23,135 bases of DNA from JAGCJX01 sp045638645 (GTDB taxonomy: Bacteria > Bacteroidota > Bacteroidia > Bacteroidales > UBA932). Under the pieces are notes generated by a model, which was not told the DNA's origin, made no database searches, and saw only the letters and a list, made by a program, of their open reading frames with translations. This document shows, piece by piece, positions 21,845 through 23,135 of this stretch. Made by a program: the position numbers and the translations under genes. The stretch's first letter is position 1, and each line of letters begins with the position of its first letter. The DNA lies in assembly GCA_045638645.1 (NCBI GenBank), contig JAZUBU010000003.1, positions 1 to 23,135 of the forward strand. Direction: 5' to 3'.

Positions 21845-22738
21845 TTACAGGTTCTCCTTCAAGAATAACATAGACTTGCTTAAGTCAATAATGACGGTAA
21901 AATGCTGCCATATTTCATTTCCTAGGACAGCAATATACTCATCACTTGCCATCGCGCCTGAATGGTCTGTGCTATATCGGGCTTTACCTTGGAAGAGCAG
22001 GAGATTGCCCGTCGTAACTTTATCGATGCCAAACTCGTAACCGGCTGATTCTCCGCCGACACCGCCATGCTCATGGTGAAAATAAACTTTGTCCTGAATC
22101 TTGTCCAATTCATATTTGGCAGCGGCCTTGCTGGTAAAATGGAGGCCCTGGCCTGAGCCAATATCCAGCAACGCTTTACCAGAAATAACCTTACCCGGAG
22201 CAACTGTAACCTCAATGGCAAATAGGATTCGCCCCGGATGATTTGTATCAGTCTCTATCGGAATGCGTGTAAAGCCTTCTGCCGGGTCTATCGTAAGCTT
22301 ATCCGACAGTGTTAATTTACTATTTTTGTAGTCAATAGTAATCACTTTCCCCTTCAAGTCTTTAAGGCCGAAGATTCCATCGGCCTTATCACCAAGAATG
22401 ACACGCAAATCAATGATAGGAACCATCATGGGAGAGTATTCCTTTCCATTCATCGAAATATTAACTCCGGAGAATATAAGCTTTGTTTTCTTAGCCTCAT
22501 TTCCTGCTCCTCGCACCATGGCGTTTCCCATCCGTGCATACTTGATTCCACTTTCAGAAAGCCATGTGCTATCCAAATACACATCGGCAGAACCCGTATC
22601 GAAAACCAGCCGTGCGGGCTTCCCGTTCACCTCCGCATTCAGATAGATGTGATTGGAAATAAACTCAAAATTGTGTTCCTGAGCGTGGAGGAGAGCACCC
22701 AGAAGCAGAATAAAGAAAGTTGAGAATAAGTGTTTCAT
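21845..22738 (-). CDS. Secreted retropepsin-like aspartic protease
   Basis: This 297-residue protein has a signal peptide (MKHLFSTFFILLLGALLHAQ, about 20 residues) and two related halves. The first has the catalytic LVFDTGSADVYLD (D47-T48-G49) and a later GDKADGIFGLKDL, like the ILG/GIIGLDFL flap-end motif of retropepsins. The second has ALLDIGSGQGLHF (D192-I193-G194), where DTG has become DIG. It therefore resembles a single-chain, two-lobed aspartyl protease of the Bacteroidota 'retropepsin-like / aspartyl protease family' group, acting in the periplasm or outside the cell. Substrate is unknown. I chose the ATG at 22738 because it begins the signal peptide; a start at 22825 would add 29 residues and bury it. 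The gene is visibly more AT-rich than those before 20 kb. A pair of inverted repeats lies just upstream. Confidence 0.85.
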   Translation of the reverse strand: MKHLFSTFFILLLGALLHAQEHNFEFISNHIYLNAEVNGKPARLVFDTGSADVYLDSTWLSESGIKYARMGNAMVRGAGNEAKKTKLIFSGVNISMNGKEYSPMMVPIIDLRVILGDKADGIFGLKDLKGKVITIDYKNSKLTLSDKLTIDPAEGFTRIPIETDTNHPGRILFAIEVTVAPGKVISGKALLDIGSGQGLHFTSKAAAKYELDKIQDKVYFHHEHGGVGGESAGYEFGIDKVTTGNLLLFQGKARYSTDHSGAMASDEYIAVLGNEIWQHFTVIIDLSKSMLFLKENL

Positions 22739-22753
22739 ATCAGTATATGCTGG

Positions 22754-22783
22754 CAAATCCCGATTTGTGAGTGTAAAATTACA
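22754..22783. promoter_or_regulatory. Two inverted repeats upstream of the aspartic protease gene
   Basis: CAAATC-CC-GATTTG (22754-22767) and TGTAA-AA-TTACA (22772-22783) are perfect inverted repeats 16-45 bp before the protease start (22738, minus strand). A near-match to the -7 element (TATTTTG, one base short) lies next to the second on the minus strand. They could be operators or a leader hairpin. Confidence 0.4.
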
Positions 22784-22917
22784 AAATAGGAGTGAGAAAT
22801 AAAAGTCTATCTCGGCTTCACTCATTTATGTCTGCAAATGTAGATTCCTCTTCCGGACACATTCAAGAACCTCATGCTGCTAATCAGTCAGAATCTCCAC
22901 ACTATGGCTCTTTCTTT

Positions 22918-22997
22918 TGGAATAAGTGTATAAATTCCTTGCAATATTTTTGGAATAAGTGTATTTTTGAGGTGTCAAAATAGTGGAATAAGTGTAT
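22918..22997 (+). repeat. Three exact 14-bp repeats with a 33-bp period over the ATPase promoter and start
   Basis: TGGAATAAGTGTAT occurs at 22918-22931, 22951-22964 and 22984-22997, exactly 33 bp apart each time. Bases between the copies are not conserved. The first copy lies upstream of the -33 element, the second in the promoter spacer reaching the -7 element, and the third contains the AT of the start codon. This arrangement suggests an operator array or a translational control element for the ATPase gene. Confidence 0.88.
22939..22969 (+). promoter_or_regulatory. Predicted promoter of the AAA-type ATPase gene
   Basis: TTG (22939-22941), a 20-bp spacer and TATTTTTG (22962-22969) match the Bacteroidota consensus. 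Transcription would begin near 22976, leaving a leader of about 20 nt that is mostly the third repeat copy. A second TATTTTTG at 22945-22952 lacks a well-spaced -33 element. Confidence 0.62.
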
Positions 22998-23135
22998 GCT
23001 AAGGAGAAAAGTTCAAAGAATCCTTCAGGATTATTATCAGAATGGTTCAAATAAGGTCCTGGTAATAGATGGTGCCAGACAGATAGGTAAGTCATATATA
23101 ATCAGGCATGAAGGACAGAAATACTTCAAAAACTA
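22996..23135 (+). CDS. AAA-type ATPase (DUF4143-like), N-terminal part only
   Basis: The frame runs off the window after 46 codons. It opens MLRRKVQRILQDYY and reaches VLVIDGARQIGKSYIIRHE, where GARQIGKS is the Walker A nucleotide-binding motif in the 'G(A/P)RQ(V/I)GK(T/S)' form typical of the ATP-binding proteins with a C-terminal DUF4143 domain. These are abundant in Bacteroidales, often in many copies, and their role is not settled. The DUF4143 part would lie beyond the window. The start is fixed by an in-frame stop a few codons upstream and by the promoter position. The gene is AT-rich, unlike the core of the window, which could point to transfer. Confidence 0.85.
   Translation, partial: MLRRKVQRILQDYYQNGSNKVLVIDGARQIGKSYIIRHEGQKYFKN

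Noticed and set aside
22918..22997. CRISPR array
   Set aside because: Three repeats with constant spacing look superficially similar, but the repeat is only 14 bp, the spacer 19 bp, and the array overlaps a promoter and start codon; no cas gene is present.

Overview
The window looks like chromosomal DNA from a member of the order Bacteroidales (phylum Bacteroidota). The evidence is a set of family-specific genes (DUF3575, DUF3868/OmpA, FimB/Mfa2 and other fimbrillins, a GH95 fucosidase, a DUF4143-type ATPase) and several promoters that fit the Bacteroidota consensus (TTTG or TTG, about 20 bp, then TAnnTTTG). I cannot fix the genus. Base composition is moderate and codon use is similar across most genes; the last ~1.8 kb is visibly more AT-rich. 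Layout: (1) 1-1986, minus strand: the start of an Rpn-type PD-(D/E)XK nuclease cut by the window edge, a ferritin with its own terminator, and a membrane-bound AraC-type regulator. (2) 1987-13251, plus strand: a complete type V pilus (Mfa/Fim-like) operon. It has a divergent promoter region with inverted repeats, a DUF3575 protein, a DUF3868-OmpA-TPR protein, a probable major fimbrillin, an internal terminator-like hairpin, a FimB/Mfa2-like anchor, three larger fimbrillin-type lipoproteins of 517, 723 and 990 aa, and a strong closing terminator. (3) 13259-18627, plus strand: a thioredoxin-like lipoprotein, a DUF2130 coiled-coil protein, a small single-pass membrane protein and a secreted GH95 alpha-L-fucosidase with unusual low-complexity inserts. 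(4) 18586-21225: a short Smr-domain protein (minus), then a threonine aldolase and a YjdM/PhnA zinc-ribbon protein (plus), then a DUF1963 protein (minus). (5) 21226-23135: a gene-poor stretch holding a compact transcription unit that could be a 21-residue membrane peptide and/or a structured small RNA, then a secreted retropepsin-like aspartic protease (minus), then the start of an AAA-type ATPase (plus). Three exact 14-bp repeats at 33-bp intervals span that ATPase's promoter and start codon. How the genes work together: all five fimbrillin-like proteins are predicted lipoproteins. Four carry a Thr-Lys site 24-33 residues after the lipidated Cys, where type V pilins are typically processed; the anchor lacks it. 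The major subunit and the anchor share a C-terminal motif (W..(V/I)(D/E).V.PEF), and the other three carry progressively longer C-terminal extensions, as expected of accessory or tip subunits. The hairpin after the major fimbrillin could set subunit stoichiometry. The best candidates for something undescribed are the 21259-21489 unit, the 33-bp-periodic repeats at 22918-22997, the three 10-bp repeats before the major fimbrillin, and the modified GH95 enzyme. All structure calls were made by eye with no computation.
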